From positions 122,664 to 186,663 of the forward strand of contig CANMMR010000006.1 of the NCBI GenBank assembly GCA_947499095.1: a stretch of DNA of 64,000 nucleotides. Reading direction: 5' to 3'. Under the pieces are notes generated by a model, which was not told the DNA's origin, did no database searches, and saw only the letters and a program-made list of their open reading frames with translations. Source of the stretch: an uncultured Erythrobacter sp. GTDB lineage: Bacteria > Pseudomonadota > Alphaproteobacteria > Sphingomonadales > Sphingomonadaceae. Below are positions 9,524 through 19,306 of the stretch, one piece after another. How positions within the stretch are numbered: the first letter of the stretch is position 1; each line of letters opens with the position of its first letter. A program made the position numbers and the translations under genes.

Positions 9524-11553
9524 CTGTTGGCCGCGCCCGGTAGAGGAAAGGTCGTCGCGCTGCCCGTCCCGTTCATCGCATCGGCCACCGGCTGCGGCAG
9601 CACGATTTCGCCGACCCGGACCCGGGCCGCGCTGAAGCCCAACCGGACTTCGTAGTCGCCCGCTTCCACCTTGAAGCGCGCTTGCGCGTCATATTGCGCG
9701 AGAGCCTCGGCAGCGAGTTCGAAGGACACCTGTGTGGTCTGGCCCGGTTCGAGCGCGATCCTCTGGAACCCGCGCAGAACGGCGTCCCGCGACGCGTCGG
9801 GGCCGTCGAGCCTGCGAAGGTAGAGCTGCACCATCTCTTCGCTCGCCCGGTCGCCGATATTGCGAAGGCGGGCGCTGGCGAGGATGCGATCGGCGCCCAG
9901 CTCTAGCGAGAGATCGCCGAGAGTGAATTCTCCGTAAGACAGTCCGTGACCGAACGGCAGGCGAAGCTCTCCGCTGCGCGTCCGTATTGCATAGGGGAGA
10001 CGTCCGGACGGCTCGGATTTTCCGCTCAGCACCTCGGCGATCGCATGGCCCGAGTGCGTGCCCAGCATCCCGGCATGGAGGATGCAGGGCAGCGGCTCCC
10101 CGCCGATATCGGGATCGCAGGGCCGCGACCCGAGCGTGACGAGGACGGTTCTCGGATTGGCAGCACGCAATGTCTCGAGCAGCACCGTCTGCGCTTCACC
10201 CAGCGGCTCGCCGGGCCGTTCGCCGCCTTGCCCGAGCACGGCCACCACGGTCCCTGCACGGCGCGCCGCTTCGCCGGCCATGCCGACAGCCATGCGATCG
10301 GCATGGATCATCCGGTCGATGACGGTCTGACCTTCGCGCAGGGCGAGGCCGGCCACGAATTTATGCGCGATTCCAAGCGCCTCGAGCCCGTCGGTGACGC
10401 TTGCGGCATCGCCCATGCTCCCGCCGGACCCTAGCGAACGGTCGCGAGCTGCGCTGCCGACCACGAGCACATCCTTGCCGCCGGGCGACAGCGGGAGCAG
10501 CCCGCCCTGGTTGCGGAGCAAGACGATCGACTTGCTCGCCAGATCGTATGCCGGGTCGCCGCGGCCAGTGGCGCGTGCCGGTGCAGCGGATGCCATGTCC
10601 TCCGACGGACGGAACAGTCCGAGATCGAATTTCGCTGCGAGTACCCGGCGCACAGCTTCGTCGAGCTCGCTGGCGCATATGCGGCCGTCCTCGACTGCTG
10701 CGACCAGGCGCTCTACCGACAGGCCGACGAAGCCGGGTCCTTCGGCGTGGTGTCCGGAGTTCTCCGCCAGCTGCGCCCAATCGGCGAGCAGAATTCCATC
10801 GAACCCGCCGACGCGGCGCAGGTTTTTCAAGGCTGCGTCTGCGATGGGGCGGTCATTACGCCGATCGTGTCCCGCGAACTCCAGGTGGATGCTGGCGGGT
10901 TGTCCCTCTTCGACCGTCTTGAGCATGGCGCGCAGGTGCTCGCGCTCTCGCAATCTTCCTTCTCCGCGACGCCCGGCCCCGTCGTTCGAAACAAAGTCGA
11001 GCGTGGCCAGCATCTGCCGCCGAGATTCGGTGCGCTGGGCCTGCAGGCCGCCGATGCGAGCGGCAGCTATCTGCTGGGCGAGCCATGCACTCTCTCCGGC
11101 CGACTGCTCGAAGCCGGCATCGGCGAGATAATTCGACGTGGCGAGGACCGGTGAAAAGGCCCAGTTCAGGCCAAGTGCGAGGTATTCTTCGGCAAGCGCT
11201 CCTTCGGCAGCAGCTACTGCCTCGGGGTTCCAGCTGGCGGCCATACCGACCGGGGCGGGCAGGCGGCCGGGCAGGACCTGTGCCGGATCGGCTGCGAAGA
11301 AGAGCGGTATGCCGAGGCGAGTTTCTTCGATCGCGATCTGTTGCAATTGGTGGGTGCGCATGGCGCCGACCGGATCGATGAAACCGCTCACCAGACCGCG
11401 GCGCAACTGGTCGATGCGCGTCGGATCGCTGCTTGCCGATCCATCCGGCAGGAGCACCAGTTGCCCCGCTTTTTCTGCCAGCGTCATGTAGTCGAGCAGG
11501 TCCTCGACGAACCTGACGCGCTCGGGAGCGGGAGTGAAGGGCGTTTGCGACAT
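9520..11553 (-). CDS. Glycoside hydrolase family 3-like protein with degenerate active site
   Basis: A 677-aa protein with the GH3 plan: N-terminal (beta/alpha)8 domain, alpha/beta sandwich ([14 protein letters not shown], then [16 protein letters not shown]), and C-terminal FnIII-like domain ([11 protein letters not shown] to GDYEVRLG). The putative nucleophile Asp is kept in GILLADW. The substrate-binding motifs are not: the WGR-E region reads [15 protein letters not shown], and the place of KHF reads TLDF. There is no signal peptide ([15 protein letters not shown]), so it is probably cytoplasmic. It may be a divergent beta-glucosidase/N-acetylglucosaminidase or a non-catalytic paralogue. 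It is divergent from the methionine regulator. Confidence 0.8.
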   Translation of the reverse strand: MSQTPFTPAPERVRFVEDLLDYMTLAEKAGQLVLLPDGSASSDPTRIDQLRRGLVSGFIDPVGAMRTHQLQQIAIEETRLGIPLFFAADPAQVLPGRLPAPVGMAASWNPEAVAAAEGALAEEYLALGLNWAFSPVLATSNYLADAGFEQSAGESAWLAQQIAAARIGGLQAQRTESRRQMLATLDFVSNDGAGRRGEGRLREREHLRAMLKTVEEGQPASIHLEFAGHDRRNDRPIADAALKNLRRVGGFDGILLADWAQLAENSGHHAEGPGFVGLSVERLVAAVEDGRICASELDEAVRRVLAAKFDLGLFRPSEDMASAAPARATGRGDPAYDLASKSIVLLRNQGGLLPLSPGGKDVLVVGSAARDRSLGSGGSMGDAASVTDGLEALGIAHKFVAGLALREGQTVIDRMIHADRMAVGMAGEAARRAGTVVAVLGQGGERPGEPLGEAQTVLLETLRAANPRTVLVTLGSRPCDPDIGGEPLPCILHAGMLGTHSGHAIAEVLSGKSEPSGRLPYAIRTRSGELRLPFGHGLSYGEFTLGDLSLELGADRILASARLRNIGDRASEEMVQLYLRRLDGPDASRDAVLRGFQRIALEPGQTTQVSFELAAEALAQYDAQARFKVEAGDYEVRLGFSAARVRVGEIVLPQPVADAMNGTGSATTFPLPGAANS

Positions 11554-11654
11554 TGCCCGCCGGTGATCGCGGGGAATGGTAAATATCCGGTTTGCAAATG
11601 CCCGTTCATGCGACAGGCCGTGTTCTCGCAGCGGCGCTTGTTCAGAGATTTACA

Positions 11655-11676
11655 GATATAAAAATATCTTTATATC
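11655..11676. promoter_or_regulatory. Palindromic operator-like site upstream of the ArsR-methyltransferase gene
   Basis: Perfect 8-bp inverted arms GATATAAA (11655-11662) and TTTATATC (11669-11676) flank AATATC, whose central ATAT is itself symmetric. This gives a 22-bp AT-rich palindrome with a single mismatched pair in otherwise GC-rich DNA. It sits 10 bp before the start of an ArsR-family gene heading a methionine operon, in the 133-bp gap shared with the divergent GH3-like gene. Autoregulation by that ArsR protein is inferred. Confidence 0.75.
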
Positions 11677-11686
11677 CACGCCGAGA

Positions 11687-12664
11687 ATGCACATCGAAAC
11701 CCTCTTCCGCGCGCTTGCCGACCCTACGCGCCTCAGGATCCTGCGGCTGCTGGACTCGATGGAGCTGGCCGTGGGAGAGGTGGCGCAGGTGCTCGGCCAA
11801 AGCCAGCCGCGGGTCTCGCGCCATATCGGTATCTTGTGCGACGCCGGTCTCGCCGAGCGGCGGCGCGAGGGGAGCTGGACTTTCGTCCGAGCGCGATCGG
11901 GATCGACGCCGGGCGGGGAGCCATCCTTGGTGCCGCATGCGCTCCGCCTCCTCGAAGAGGCGGAAAATGCGGATCGCGAATTCGCCGAAGTGCGCGAGGA
12001 CGACCGGCGCAAGCTGGCAGAAATACTCGAGGCGCGCGAGTCCGAAGCGCAAGCCTATTTCTCCCGCCATGCGCATGAATGGGATGAACTGCGGCGCCTT
12101 CATAGCTCGGACGAGGCGATCGAAAGCGCGCTTGCCGAGGCGCTCGGCGAGGCCTCGCTCGGTCGGCTGCTCGATATCGGGACCGGCACCGGGCGAATGG
12201 CAGAACTTTTTGCCCGGCGTGCGGACCACGTGGTCGCGCTCGACAAGAGCTTTGCCATGCTAAGGGTCGCGCGGGCCAAGCTGCAGACGCTGCCGGCCGA
12301 GCAGGTGGAGCTGGTGCAGGGCGACTTCGCGTCGCTGCCGCTACCACCGGCGAGTTTCGACACGGTATTGTTCCACCAGGTGCTACACTTCGCACAAGTG
12401 CCCCGCGCTGCGCTCGATGAAGCGGCCCGGGTCACGCGGCCCGGCGGACGCATCGCGATCGTCGATTTCGCTGCCCACCAGCACGAGGAACTGCGCGAGC
12501 GCCATGCCCATGCGTGGCTCGGTTTCACCGACGACAAAATGCACCAGCTTCTGCTTGAGGCCGGATTCTCTCCGTGCGAGACGCGCGCGCTCGAAGACGG
12601 CGAACTGGTCGTGAAAATCTGGATCGCCGAGCGCGATAACGAAGCAAGAAAGGCAGTATCTTGA
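11687..12664 (+). CDS. ArsR-family regulator fused to a SAM-dependent methyltransferase-like domain (SahR-like)
   Basis: A 325-aa two-domain protein starting at ATG 11687. Residues 1-90 are an ArsR winged helix (LFRALADPTRLRILRLLD, VAQVLGQSQPRVSRHIGIL). Residues about 130-315 are a class I methyltransferase fold with motif I LLDIGTGTGRMAELFA, an acidic VVALDKS strand end, QGDFASLPLP and a VTRPGGRIAIVDF post-motif. In Alphaproteobacteria such fusions precede methionine-cycle genes and have been linked to SAH/SAM sensing (SahR-type). Here it is coupled to metF by a TTGA overlap, behind an AT-rich palindrome, so sensing SAM or S-adenosylhomocysteine to control the operon is the natural inference. 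The methyltransferase domain may serve only as ligand sensor. Confidence 0.88.
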   Translation: MHIETLFRALADPTRLRILRLLDSMELAVGEVAQVLGQSQPRVSRHIGILCDAGLAERRREGSWTFVRARSGSTPGGEPSLVPHALRLLEEAENADREFAEVREDDRRKLAEILEARESEAQAYFSRHAHEWDELRRLHSSDEAIESALAEALGEASLGRLLDIGTGTGRMAELFARRADHVVALDKSFAMLRVARAKLQTLPAEQVELVQGDFASLPLPPASFDTVLFHQVLHFAQVPRAALDEAARVTRPGGRIAIVDFAAHQHEELRERHAHAWLGFTDDKMHQLLLEAGFSPCETRALEDGELVVKIWIAERDNEARKAVS

Positions 12665-13581
12665 GCCCAACCCTCAACCAGATGCGCGAAGCGCAGCGTG
12701 CCCTCGAGGCGCCGCTGTTCTCGGGGCTTCCCGGCGATATCGAGGTAAGCTTCGAATTCTTCCCGCCCAAGTCCGAGAAAATGGCGGAAACGCTGTGGCA
12801 GAGCGTGGAAACGCTGGCCCCGCTCGATCCGCGCTTCGTATCCGTCACCTATGGCGCCGGTGGCTCGACCCGCGAGCGCACGCATGAAGCGGTGCGCCGG
12901 ATCGTGAGCGAGACCGCTATCCCGGCGGCCGCGCATCTCACCTGCGTGCAGGCGACGCGCGAGGAGGTGGACCAGGTCGCGCGAGAATATTGGGAAGAAG
13001 GCGTGCGGCATATCGTCGCTCTTCGCGGCGATGCCCCCGACGGTGGCGGCAGTTACGCTCCGCATCCCGGCGGTTACGAAAACGCTGCGGACTTGATCGC
13101 CGGCTTGAAGGAGATCGCCGACTTCGAAGTCTCGGTCGCGGCCTATCCCGAAGTCCATCCGGATTCGCCGGATCGCCAGGCCGACCTCGACAATCTGAAG
13201 CGCAAGTTCGATGCCGGGGCGACCCGGGCGATCACCCAATTCTTTTTCGATCCGGAATGTTTCTTCGATTTCCGCGACAAGGCTGCGGCAGCCGGGATCG
13301 AAGGCGAGATCGTGCCCGGCATCATGCCGGTGATGAGCTTCGCCGCCGTCCAGCGGATGAGCGGTTTGTGTGGCACGGCTATTCCCGACTGGATGGAAGG
13401 GCTGTTCGACGGCCTCGACGAGCGGCCCGAAGCCCGCCAGCTGGTCAGCGCGACGATCGCTGCCGAAATGTGCCGTCGCCTCTATGCGGGCGGCGTGCGC
13501 CAGTTTCACTTCTACACTCTCAACCGCGCCGAACTGAGCTATGCGATCTGCCATATGCTCGGCCTGCGACCGAAGGCCTGA
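12661..13581 (+). CDS. metF: 5,10-methylenetetrahydrofolate reductase
   Basis: A 306-aa FAD enzyme reducing methylene-THF to methyl-THF, the methyl donor for MetH encoded just downstream. It starts at TTG 12661 in a TTGA overlap with the regulator stop; the next ATG (12682) is only slightly downstream and is the main alternative. SFEFFPPKS carries the catalytic Glu, and YGAGGSTRERT, HLTCVQATREEV, LRGDAPDGGG and PGIMPVMSF are family motifs in order. Length is normal. The gap to metH-N is one nucleotide, so the genes are clearly cotranscribed. Confidence 0.96.
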   Translation: MSPTLNQMREAQRALEAPLFSGLPGDIEVSFEFFPPKSEKMAETLWQSVETLAPLDPRFVSVTYGAGGSTRERTHEAVRRIVSETAIPAAAHLTCVQATREEVDQVAREYWEEGVRHIVALRGDAPDGGGSYAPHPGGYENAADLIAGLKEIADFEVSVAAYPEVHPDSPDRQADLDNLKRKFDAGATRAITQFFFDPECFFDFRDKAAAAGIEGEIVPGIMPVMSFAAVQRMSGLCGTAIPDWMEGLFDGLDERPEARQLVSATIAAEMCRRLYAGGVRQFHFYTLNRAELSYAICHMLGLRPKA

Positions 13582-13582
13582 C

Positions 13583-14629
13583 ATGTCCAAACGTACCGAA
13601 TTCGCCGAAGCCGCCAGCCAGCGCATCCTCATCAAGGACGGCCCCTATGGCACCGAGATCCAGCGCGCCAAACTGGCGCCGGAAGACTATGCGGGCGATA
13701 CCGGCCTGACCGCCGACCAGAAGGGGAATAACGATCTCGTCAATTTGACGCAGCCGCAGGTCATCCGGAGAATCTGCGACAGCTATATCGAAGCGGGGGC
13801 GCATATTCTTGCGACCAACACCTTCAACGCCAATCGCATCAGCCAGGCGGATTACGACGCCGAGCATCTGGTGCACGAGATCAACGTCTCGGCCGCGCGC
13901 ATCATTCGCGAGGCTATCGACGCCGCGATTGCGAAAGACGGCATCCCCCGTTTCGTCGCAGGCGCGATGGGGCCGACCAACAAGACGCTGTCGCTCTCGC
14001 CCGATGTCGAGGACCCGGGCTTTCGCGAAGTCACCTATGACGAAATCGTGGCCGTCTATGTCGAGCAGGCGCGCGGGCTGATCGAAGGCGGGGCGGATTT
14101 CATCCTGATCGAGACCGTGTTCGATACGCTCAACTGCAAGGCCGCGATCATGGCTATCAAGCAGCTGGAGCGCGAGCTCGGGCAGGATATACCGATCATG
14201 ATCTCGCTCACGCTGACCGATCTGTCGGGCCGCAACCTGTCGGGCCATACGGTGGAGGCCTTCTGGTACACCGTGCGCCACGCCAAGCCGCTGACGATGG
14301 GCCTCAACTGCAGCTTCGGCGCAGAACAGCTGCGCCCGCATGTCCAGATCCTGTCGGACATCGCGGACACCTATTTGATGGCCTATCCCAATGCCGGCCT
14401 GCCCAACGATCTGGGCGAATACGACGAGCTCCCCGAGACAACGGCGTCGCTGACCAAGGTGTGGGCCGACAATGGCCGCATCAATGCGCTGGGCGGCTGC
14501 TGCGGTTCCACCCCGGCCCACATCGCCGCGATGGCGAAGGCAGTCGACGGCATTGCACCGCGCAAGCTGCCGACCGTCGACCCGGACATGCGCCTGGCAG
14601 GCCTCGAGCCATTCACGATTGCGGCATGA
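13583..14629 (+). CDS. metH: Methionine synthase, homocysteine-binding part (split MetH, N-terminal)
   Basis: A 348-aa protein equal to the homocysteine methyltransferase barrel of MetH. Start is ATG 13583, 1 nt after the metF stop. The zinc cysteines are present in GLNCSFGAE and in the LGGCCGSTPAHI end. DGPYGTEIQ near the N-terminus replaces the usual DG(A)MGT. It ends where the barrel ends; the pterin, cobalamin and activation domains are in a separate gene 530 bp downstream. It binds and activates homocysteine, so it must act together with the C-terminal part. The stop overlaps the next gene as ATGA. Confidence 0.95.
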   Translation: MSKRTEFAEAASQRILIKDGPYGTEIQRAKLAPEDYAGDTGLTADQKGNNDLVNLTQPQVIRRICDSYIEAGAHILATNTFNANRISQADYDAEHLVHEINVSAARIIREAIDAAIAKDGIPRFVAGAMGPTNKTLSLSPDVEDPGFREVTYDEIVAVYVEQARGLIEGGADFILIETVFDTLNCKAAIMAIKQLERELGQDIPIMISLTLTDLSGRNLSGHTVEAFWYTVRHAKPLTMGLNCSFGAEQLRPHVQILSDIADTYLMAYPNAGLPNDLGEYDELPETTASLTKVWADNGRINALGGCCGSTPAHIAAMAKAVDGIAPRKLPTVDPDMRLAGLEPFTIAA

Positions 14630-15153
14630 GCGAGCACCCCGATCACGATGGGAAAATTCGCGAGGCCGGCATAGTGGACGCGGCACGGCTTTCGCTCATC
14701 TCCAACGTGACATTTCTCGAAACGTTCGCAGGCATGATCGACGGGGAAGCCTTAGTGGCGCATTGCGACAAGCACCATGAGGCGGCGTATCTGGCCAATC
14801 TGCTCGGCGAGGGCGCTAGAGCCTGGCTCGCCGAGACGGACGGAGCTCCCATCGGCTATGCGCTGCTCAACCGGCCTGAGCTCGAGGCCGCCGACGAGGG
14901 CGATATCGAGCTGAAGAAAATCTACGTGCTGTCCCGCTTTCACGGGAGCGGTACTGCGAAACGGCTGTTCGACGCCGTCTTGCAGGCAGCGGCAGGCAAT
15001 GACCGCCTCCTGCTGGGCGTGAAAAACGACAATCACCGTGCCATCGGCTTCTATCGCAAGAATGGCTTCACCCAAATCGCCACCCGCCGATTCGATGTCG
15101 GCGGGAAGCTTTACGACGATGTCGTACTGGCACGCGACCTCGACCGGACCTGA
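14626..15153 (+). CDS. GNAT-family N-acetyltransferase
   Basis: A 175-aa GNAT protein beginning at ATG 14626 in an ATGA overlap with metH-N. The N-terminal region has [11 protein letters not shown], typical of RimI-like members. The core has [32 protein letters not shown] (acetyl-CoA pyrophosphate loop, a variant of Q/RxxGxG/A) and [16 protein letters not shown] near the end. The acceptor substrate is unknown. It lies between the two halves of methionine synthase with 5 nt to the next gene. Confidence 0.9.
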   Translation: MSEHPDHDGKIREAGIVDAARLSLISNVTFLETFAGMIDGEALVAHCDKHHEAAYLANLLGEGARAWLAETDGAPIGYALLNRPELEAADEGDIELKKIYVLSRFHGSGTAKRLFDAVLQAAAGNDRLLLGVKNDNHRAIGFYRKNGFTQIATRRFDVGGKLYDDVVLARDLDRT

Positions 15154-15158
15154 AATTT

Positions 15159-17783
15159 ATGAGTGACCTTACGACTGCCCGCTTCGTCAATATCGGCGAA
15201 CGCACCAATGTGACCGGCTCCGCCCGGTTCAAGAAACTGATCCTGGCGGACGATTACAATGCCGCCGTCGAAGTCGCGCGCCAGCAGGTCGAAAACGGCG
15301 CGCAGGTCATCGACGTCAATATGGACGAAGGCCTGCTCGATGCCGAGAGGGCGATGACCACCTTCCTCAAGCTGATCGCCGCCGAACCCGATATCGCGCG
15401 CGTGCCGGTGATGGTCGACAGCTCCAAATGGGAAGTCATCGAGGCCGGCATCAAATGCGTCTCCGGCAAGCCGATCGTCAATTCGATCAGCATGAAGGAA
15501 GGCGAAGACCAGTTCCTGGAGCAGGCGCGCAAATGCATGGACTATGGCGCCGCCGTAGTGGTCATGGCCTTCGACGAGAGCGGTCAGGCCGATACGAAGG
15601 ACCGCAAGGTCGAAATCTGCACGCGCGCCTACCAGCTGCTGACGAGCATCGGCTTCCCTGCGGAAGACATTATCTTCGATCCCAATATCTTCGCCGTGGC
15701 GACCGGGATCGACGAGCACGACCGCTACGGGCTCGACTTCATCGAAGCGGTGGCCGAAATCAAGGCAGCCTGTCCGCACGCCAAGACCAGCGGCGGCCTC
15801 TCCAACCTATCCTTCAGTTTCCGGGGCAACGAGACCGTGCGCCGCGCGATGCATTCGGTGTTCCTGTACCACGCGATCCCTGCCGGGCTGGACATGGCGA
15901 TCGTCAATGCGGGCCAGCTGGATGTTTACGACCAGATCGACCCGACCCTGCGCGAGGCCTGCGAGGACGTGATCCTCATGCGCCGTCCGGATGCTACGGA
16001 GCGGCTGATCGACCTTGCCGAAAGCTACAAGGGCAAGTCCGCCGCCGACGAAAAGGCGGCCGAGGAATGGCGCGGCTGGGAGGTGAAAAAGCGGCTGGAG
16101 CACGCGCTGGTAAAGGGCATCGATGCGCATGTCGTCGCCGACACGGAGGAAACGCGCGAGCTTGTCGCCGCTTCAGGCGGTCGCCCGATCGAGGTGATCG
16201 AAGGCCCGCTGATGGACGGCATGAATGTGGTCGGCGACCTGTTCGGCAGCGGCAAGATGTTCCTGCCGCAAGTCGTGAAATCGGCCCGCGTGATGAAGAA
16301 GGCCGTCGCGCATCTCATCCCCTTCATCGAGGCGGAGAAGGATCTGCTTCCCGAAGCCGAGCGCAAGGCGAAGGGCAAGATCGTGATGGCGACCGTGAAG
16401 GGCGACGTCCACGATATCGGCAAGAACATCGTCGGCGTGGTACTGCAGTGCAACGGCTATGACGTGATCGATCTCGGCGTGATGGTCCCCTGGTCGAAAA
16501 TCCTCGAGACGGCGCGCGAGGAAAAAGCCGACATGATCGGGCTGTCCGGGCTCATCACGCCCTCGCTTGACGAGATGGTGACCGTGGCCGAAGAGATGCA
16601 GACGGCGGGCATGGACATGCCGCTGCTGATCGGCGGGGCGACGACCAGCAAGGTGCATACCGCGCTGCGCATCGATCCGGCCTATGAGGGTCCGGTGATC
16701 CACGTGCTCGACGCGAGCCGCGCGGTCGGCGTCGCCAGTCGGCTCTTATCGGACACGCAGCGCGACCAATTCGTCGAGACCACGGCGAGCGACTATAGCC
16801 ATGTCCGCGATGCCCGGGCGGGCAAGGGGCAGAGCGTGCTGCTGAGCATCGAGGACGCCCGCGCCAATTATTACGACGCCTTCCTGTCGGACAAGGCCGC
16901 CCCGCCGCTGAAGCCCGGGGTACATGTGTTCGACGACTGGTCGCTCGCCGATCTGCGCGACTATATCGACTGGACGCCCTTCTTCCGTGCATGGGAACTG
17001 CATGGCAATTATCCCGCGATCCTGAAGGACGAAGTCGTGGGCGAGACGGCGACACAGCTATTCGCCGACGCCAATGAAATGCTCGACCGGATCGTGAACG
17101 AGAAGTGGCTTACCGCTAAGGGCGTCGTCGGCTTCTGGCCCTGCGCGCGAGACGGTGACGATGTGACGCTGCATCTCGACGATCGCGACGACGTCGTGCT
17201 CCCATTCCTGCGCCAGCAGGTGAAGAAAAGCCGCGACCGGGCGAACATGTGCCTTGCCGATTTCATCGACCCCGCGGGCGACTGGATGGGCGGCTTCGCC
17301 GTCGGCATCCACGGCATCGACGAACATTCGAAGCGCTTCCTCGAGGATAAGGACGATTATTCGGACATCCTCCTGAAAGCGCTGGCGGACCGCTTTGCCG
17401 AGGCCTTTGCCGAACGCCTGCACCAGCACGTCCGCACCGACCTTTGGGGCTATGCGCCTCACGAGCAGCTGACCAACGAGGCGCTGATCAAGGAAGAATA
17501 TCGCGGCATCCGCCCTGCACCGGGCTATCCGGCCTGCCCCGATCACAGCCTGAAGCCGATACTGTTCGACCTGCTCGATGTGCCCGGCAACGCCGGCCTG
17601 ACGCTGACCGAGAATTTCGCCATGTGGCCCACCGCTGCCGTCAGCGGATTCTACTTCGGGCACCCGGAAGCGCAGTATTTCGGCGTCGCCCGGATCGGGC
17701 GCGACCAGCTGGAAGACTATGCGCAGCGGCGCGGGGTCGATATGGCGACGGCCGAACGATGGCTGAGGCCCAATCTCGATTGA
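15159..17783 (+). CDS. metH: Methionine synthase, folate/cobalamin/activation part (split MetH, C-terminal)
   Basis: An 874-aa protein. Residues 1-270 are the pterin-binding barrel ([37 protein letters not shown]). Residues 300-540 are the cobalamin cap and Rossmann domain with DVHDIGKNI, whose His near residue 417 ligates cobalt, followed by GLSGLITPS and IGGATTS. Residues 560-874 are the SAM-dependent reactivation domain with [13 protein letters not shown]. It transfers methyl from methyl-THF via cobalamin to homocysteine held by the separate N-terminal protein. Together the two polypeptides give a normal MetH length. Confidence 0.96.
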   Translation: MSDLTTARFVNIGERTNVTGSARFKKLILADDYNAAVEVARQQVENGAQVIDVNMDEGLLDAERAMTTFLKLIAAEPDIARVPVMVDSSKWEVIEAGIKCVSGKPIVNSISMKEGEDQFLEQARKCMDYGAAVVVMAFDESGQADTKDRKVEICTRAYQLLTSIGFPAEDIIFDPNIFAVATGIDEHDRYGLDFIEAVAEIKAACPHAKTSGGLSNLSFSFRGNETVRRAMHSVFLYHAIPAGLDMAIVNAGQLDVYDQIDPTLREACEDVILMRRPDATERLIDLAESYKGKSAADEKAAEEWRGWEVKKRLEHALVKGIDAHVVADTEETRELVAASGGRPIEVIEGPLMDGMNVVGDLFGSGKMFLPQVVKSARVMKKAVAHLIPFIEAEKDLLPEAERKAKGKIVMATVKGDVHDIGKNIVGVVLQCNGYDVIDLGVMVPWSKILETAREEKADMIGLSGLITPSLDEMVTVAEEMQTAGMDMPLLIGGATTSKVHTALRIDPAYEGPVIHVLDASRAVGVASRLLSDTQRDQFVETTASDYSHVRDARAGKGQSVLLSIEDARANYYDAFLSDKAAPPLKPGVHVFDDWSLADLRDYIDWTPFFRAWELHGNYPAILKDEVVGETATQLFADANEMLDRIVNEKWLTAKGVVGFWPCARDGDDVTLHLDDRDDVVLPFLRQQVKKSRDRANMCLADFIDPAGDWMGGFAVGIHGIDEHSKRFLEDKDDYSDILLKALADRFAEAFAERLHQHVRTDLWGYAPHEQLTNEALIKEEYRGIRPAPGYPACPDHSLKPILFDLLDVPGNAGLTLTENFAMWPTAAVSGFYFGHPEAQYFGVARIGRDQLEDYAQRRGVDMATAERWLRPNLD

Positions 17784-18700
17784 GCACCCTGCCGAAGGGG
17801 AGGCTGGTTTGGATCGGCGGCGGCATTCTGCTGCTCGCCTTCGGCGCGCTGTTGTTTTTGGCCCCCTACGATACGCGACTTATCTCTCGCCTATGGTTCC
17901 TCCCCGGGATCGGGGTCATCGGAGCGATCATCGCCAATACGTCCGGTACCGGCGGCGGGGTAGTCTTCGTGCCGGTCTTCAACGCCCTGCGCGAATGGGA
18001 GGTTATGGACCTTCAGCCACTGCAAGTGGTGGGGGTTTCCATGTGTATTCAGAGTTTCGGCATGACGATGGGGGCCCTGCGCTGGACCGACCGATTGTAT
18101 CACCAGCCGCAGCCTGGACCTTTGCATGCACAGGTGCGTCCGAGGGATTTCTTCACCGTGGCCGGGGCGGTTCTGGCGCTGTCGTTGCCTGTCATGCATG
18201 CAACCCAGCGCCTGACGGCTTTCGACCAGCACGCAGTCTTGATGGGCTACAAGACTTTTTCCATACTGCTCGGCATTGCGTTGATCGCCTCGACCTGGAC
18301 GGTCAATCTGGAGCGTGCGGAAAAGGCTCGGCTCGAGCGTCTCGACCTCGCTGTCTTGCTGATGCTCGCAATACCGGGTGGCATGCTGACGGCTTTGTTC
18401 TCCGTCGGCATCGGCGAACTTGTCGCGCTATACTTGTTCATCCGGCATTACCCAGTCCTGCTCTGCACAGGGGCAGCCTGCTTGATCTCCTCGGTCAGCG
18501 TCGTCGTAGGCGCTCTCTGGCATGTCGAGGCGGGCACGATTCAGTGGGAGGTGGTACTGCTAGCAGCTCCTGCGGCGGCACTGGGTGGGTTCCTTGCGCG
18601 ACCGATTGCGCTCTGGCTTGGGGCGAGGCGCCTCAAGACGCTCGACGGCAGTTGGATCGTCCTGTCCGCGCTTTACCTGCTATCGCTCAATTGGAGCTGA
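17759..18700 (+). CDS. TauE/SafE-family membrane transporter
   Basis: A 313-aa polytopic membrane protein with about eight hydrophobic segments. Early repeats read [21 protein letters not shown] and a second half [18 protein letters not shown], the twin-repeat pattern of TauE/SafE anion exporters. ATG 17759 overlaps metH by 25 nt; TTG 17780 (TTGA overlap with the metH stop) is an equally good start, in the style of metF in this operon. Its place after metH suggests export or uptake of a sulfur compound linked to methionine metabolism, which is inference. Confidence 0.85.
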   Translation: MAEAQSRLSTLPKGRLVWIGGGILLLAFGALLFLAPYDTRLISRLWFLPGIGVIGAIIANTSGTGGGVVFVPVFNALREWEVMDLQPLQVVGVSMCIQSFGMTMGALRWTDRLYHQPQPGPLHAQVRPRDFFTVAGAVLALSLPVMHATQRLTAFDQHAVLMGYKTFSILLGIALIASTWTVNLERAEKARLERLDLAVLLMLAIPGGMLTALFSVGIGELVALYLFIRHYPVLLCTGAACLISSVSVVVGALWHVEAGTIQWEVVLLAAPAAALGGFLARPIALWLGARRLKTLDGSWIVLSALYLLSLNWS

Positions 18701-18740
18701 TCGACATGATTTAGCTCGCCGCGGCAACTACGGGACAGGC

Positions 18741-18983
18741 GTGCACGCGCTCTCTCTGGCACTGGATGGTTGCACCGACGATCTCTTCGCGGACAGTGTA
18801 CACCGTGATGGCCATGCGGGCGAAGCGTATGGCTTGCGCTCCGGTCTGTGGATCGCGGAGGACGACAGCGAAGACCTCGCCTACCTTGCCACCGCCGTGC
18901 GCGATCGCACTTCTCCGGACGAAGGCGGTTTCGCGCCCGAGGAAATCGCCCTTGTTCGCCGCGCGATCGAGGCCGGGGAATAA
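18741..18983 (+). CDS. Possible small hypothetical protein
   Basis: An 80-codon open frame from GTG 18741 to TAA 18983, between the transporter and the glycine riboswitch. Codons are rich in G at position 1 and GC at position 3, and the product is acidic (WIAEDDSEDLAYLATAVRD, then a PEEIALVRRAIEAGE tail), which favours this strand. There is no ATG and only a weak ribosome site (GGGA). A long minus-strand frame (18711-19214) also covers it. I do not recognise the product; it could be the remnant of a longer gene. Confidence 0.3.
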   Translation: MHALSLALDGCTDDLFADSVHRDGHAGEAYGLRSGLWIAEDDSEDLAYLATAVRDRTSPDEGGFAPEEIALVRRAIEAGE

Positions 18984-19062
18984 GGCTTTTCGCGATTGAC
19001 GCTGCGCGGGGATTGTCGCAGTGCAACGGCCGTCGGCTGCGGGAGCGATTCTGTAGCGGGCG

Positions 19063-19247
19063 CGCACGGGAGAGCGTGCGGGGCGCCGTCCCCGTACCGC
19101 CGAAGGAGCAACCGCCCCGGAAACTCTCAGGCCACCGGACCGTGCGGGCCATCGACACTCTGGAAAGCGCCGGTCGCCATCGCGGCCAGCCACCGAAGGG
19201 GTAAGCACGCCCATCCGCGTGCCAGTCTCTCAGGTTTCCCGACAGAG
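19063..19247 (+). promoter_or_regulatory. Tandem glycine riboswitch
   Basis: Two consecutive glycine aptamers. Aptamer 1 spans 19063-19146, closed by CGCACGG/CCGTGCG, with GCCGAAGGAGCAA and GGAAACTCTCAGGCCACCGGAC signatures. After a short linker, aptamer 2 spans about 19158-19247, closed by CTCTG/CAGAG, with CACCGAAGGGGTAAGC and AGTCTCTCAGGTTTCCCGAC signatures. It lies directly upstream of gcvT and should switch on the glycine cleavage operon when glycine is abundant, as known for this class. Confidence 0.96.
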
Positions 19248-19250
19248 GGG

Positions 19251-19291
19251 GCATGGGTTGTTTTTCCGCGCCGGGATCGGCGCGCCCATGC
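19251..19291 (+). promoter_or_regulatory. Nested hairpin between riboswitch and gcvT (expression platform candidate)
   Basis: The outer stem GCATGGG (19251-19257)/CCCATGC (19285-19291) encloses TTGTTTTTC and an inner stem CGCGCC (19267-19272)/GGCGCG (19279-19284). It starts 3 nt after the second aptamer and ends just before the gcvT ribosome site AAGGA (19296-19300). A role in coupling aptamer folding to translation start is inferred from position. Confidence 0.55.
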
Positions 19292-19306
19292 TTTGAAGGA
19301 CGGGAC

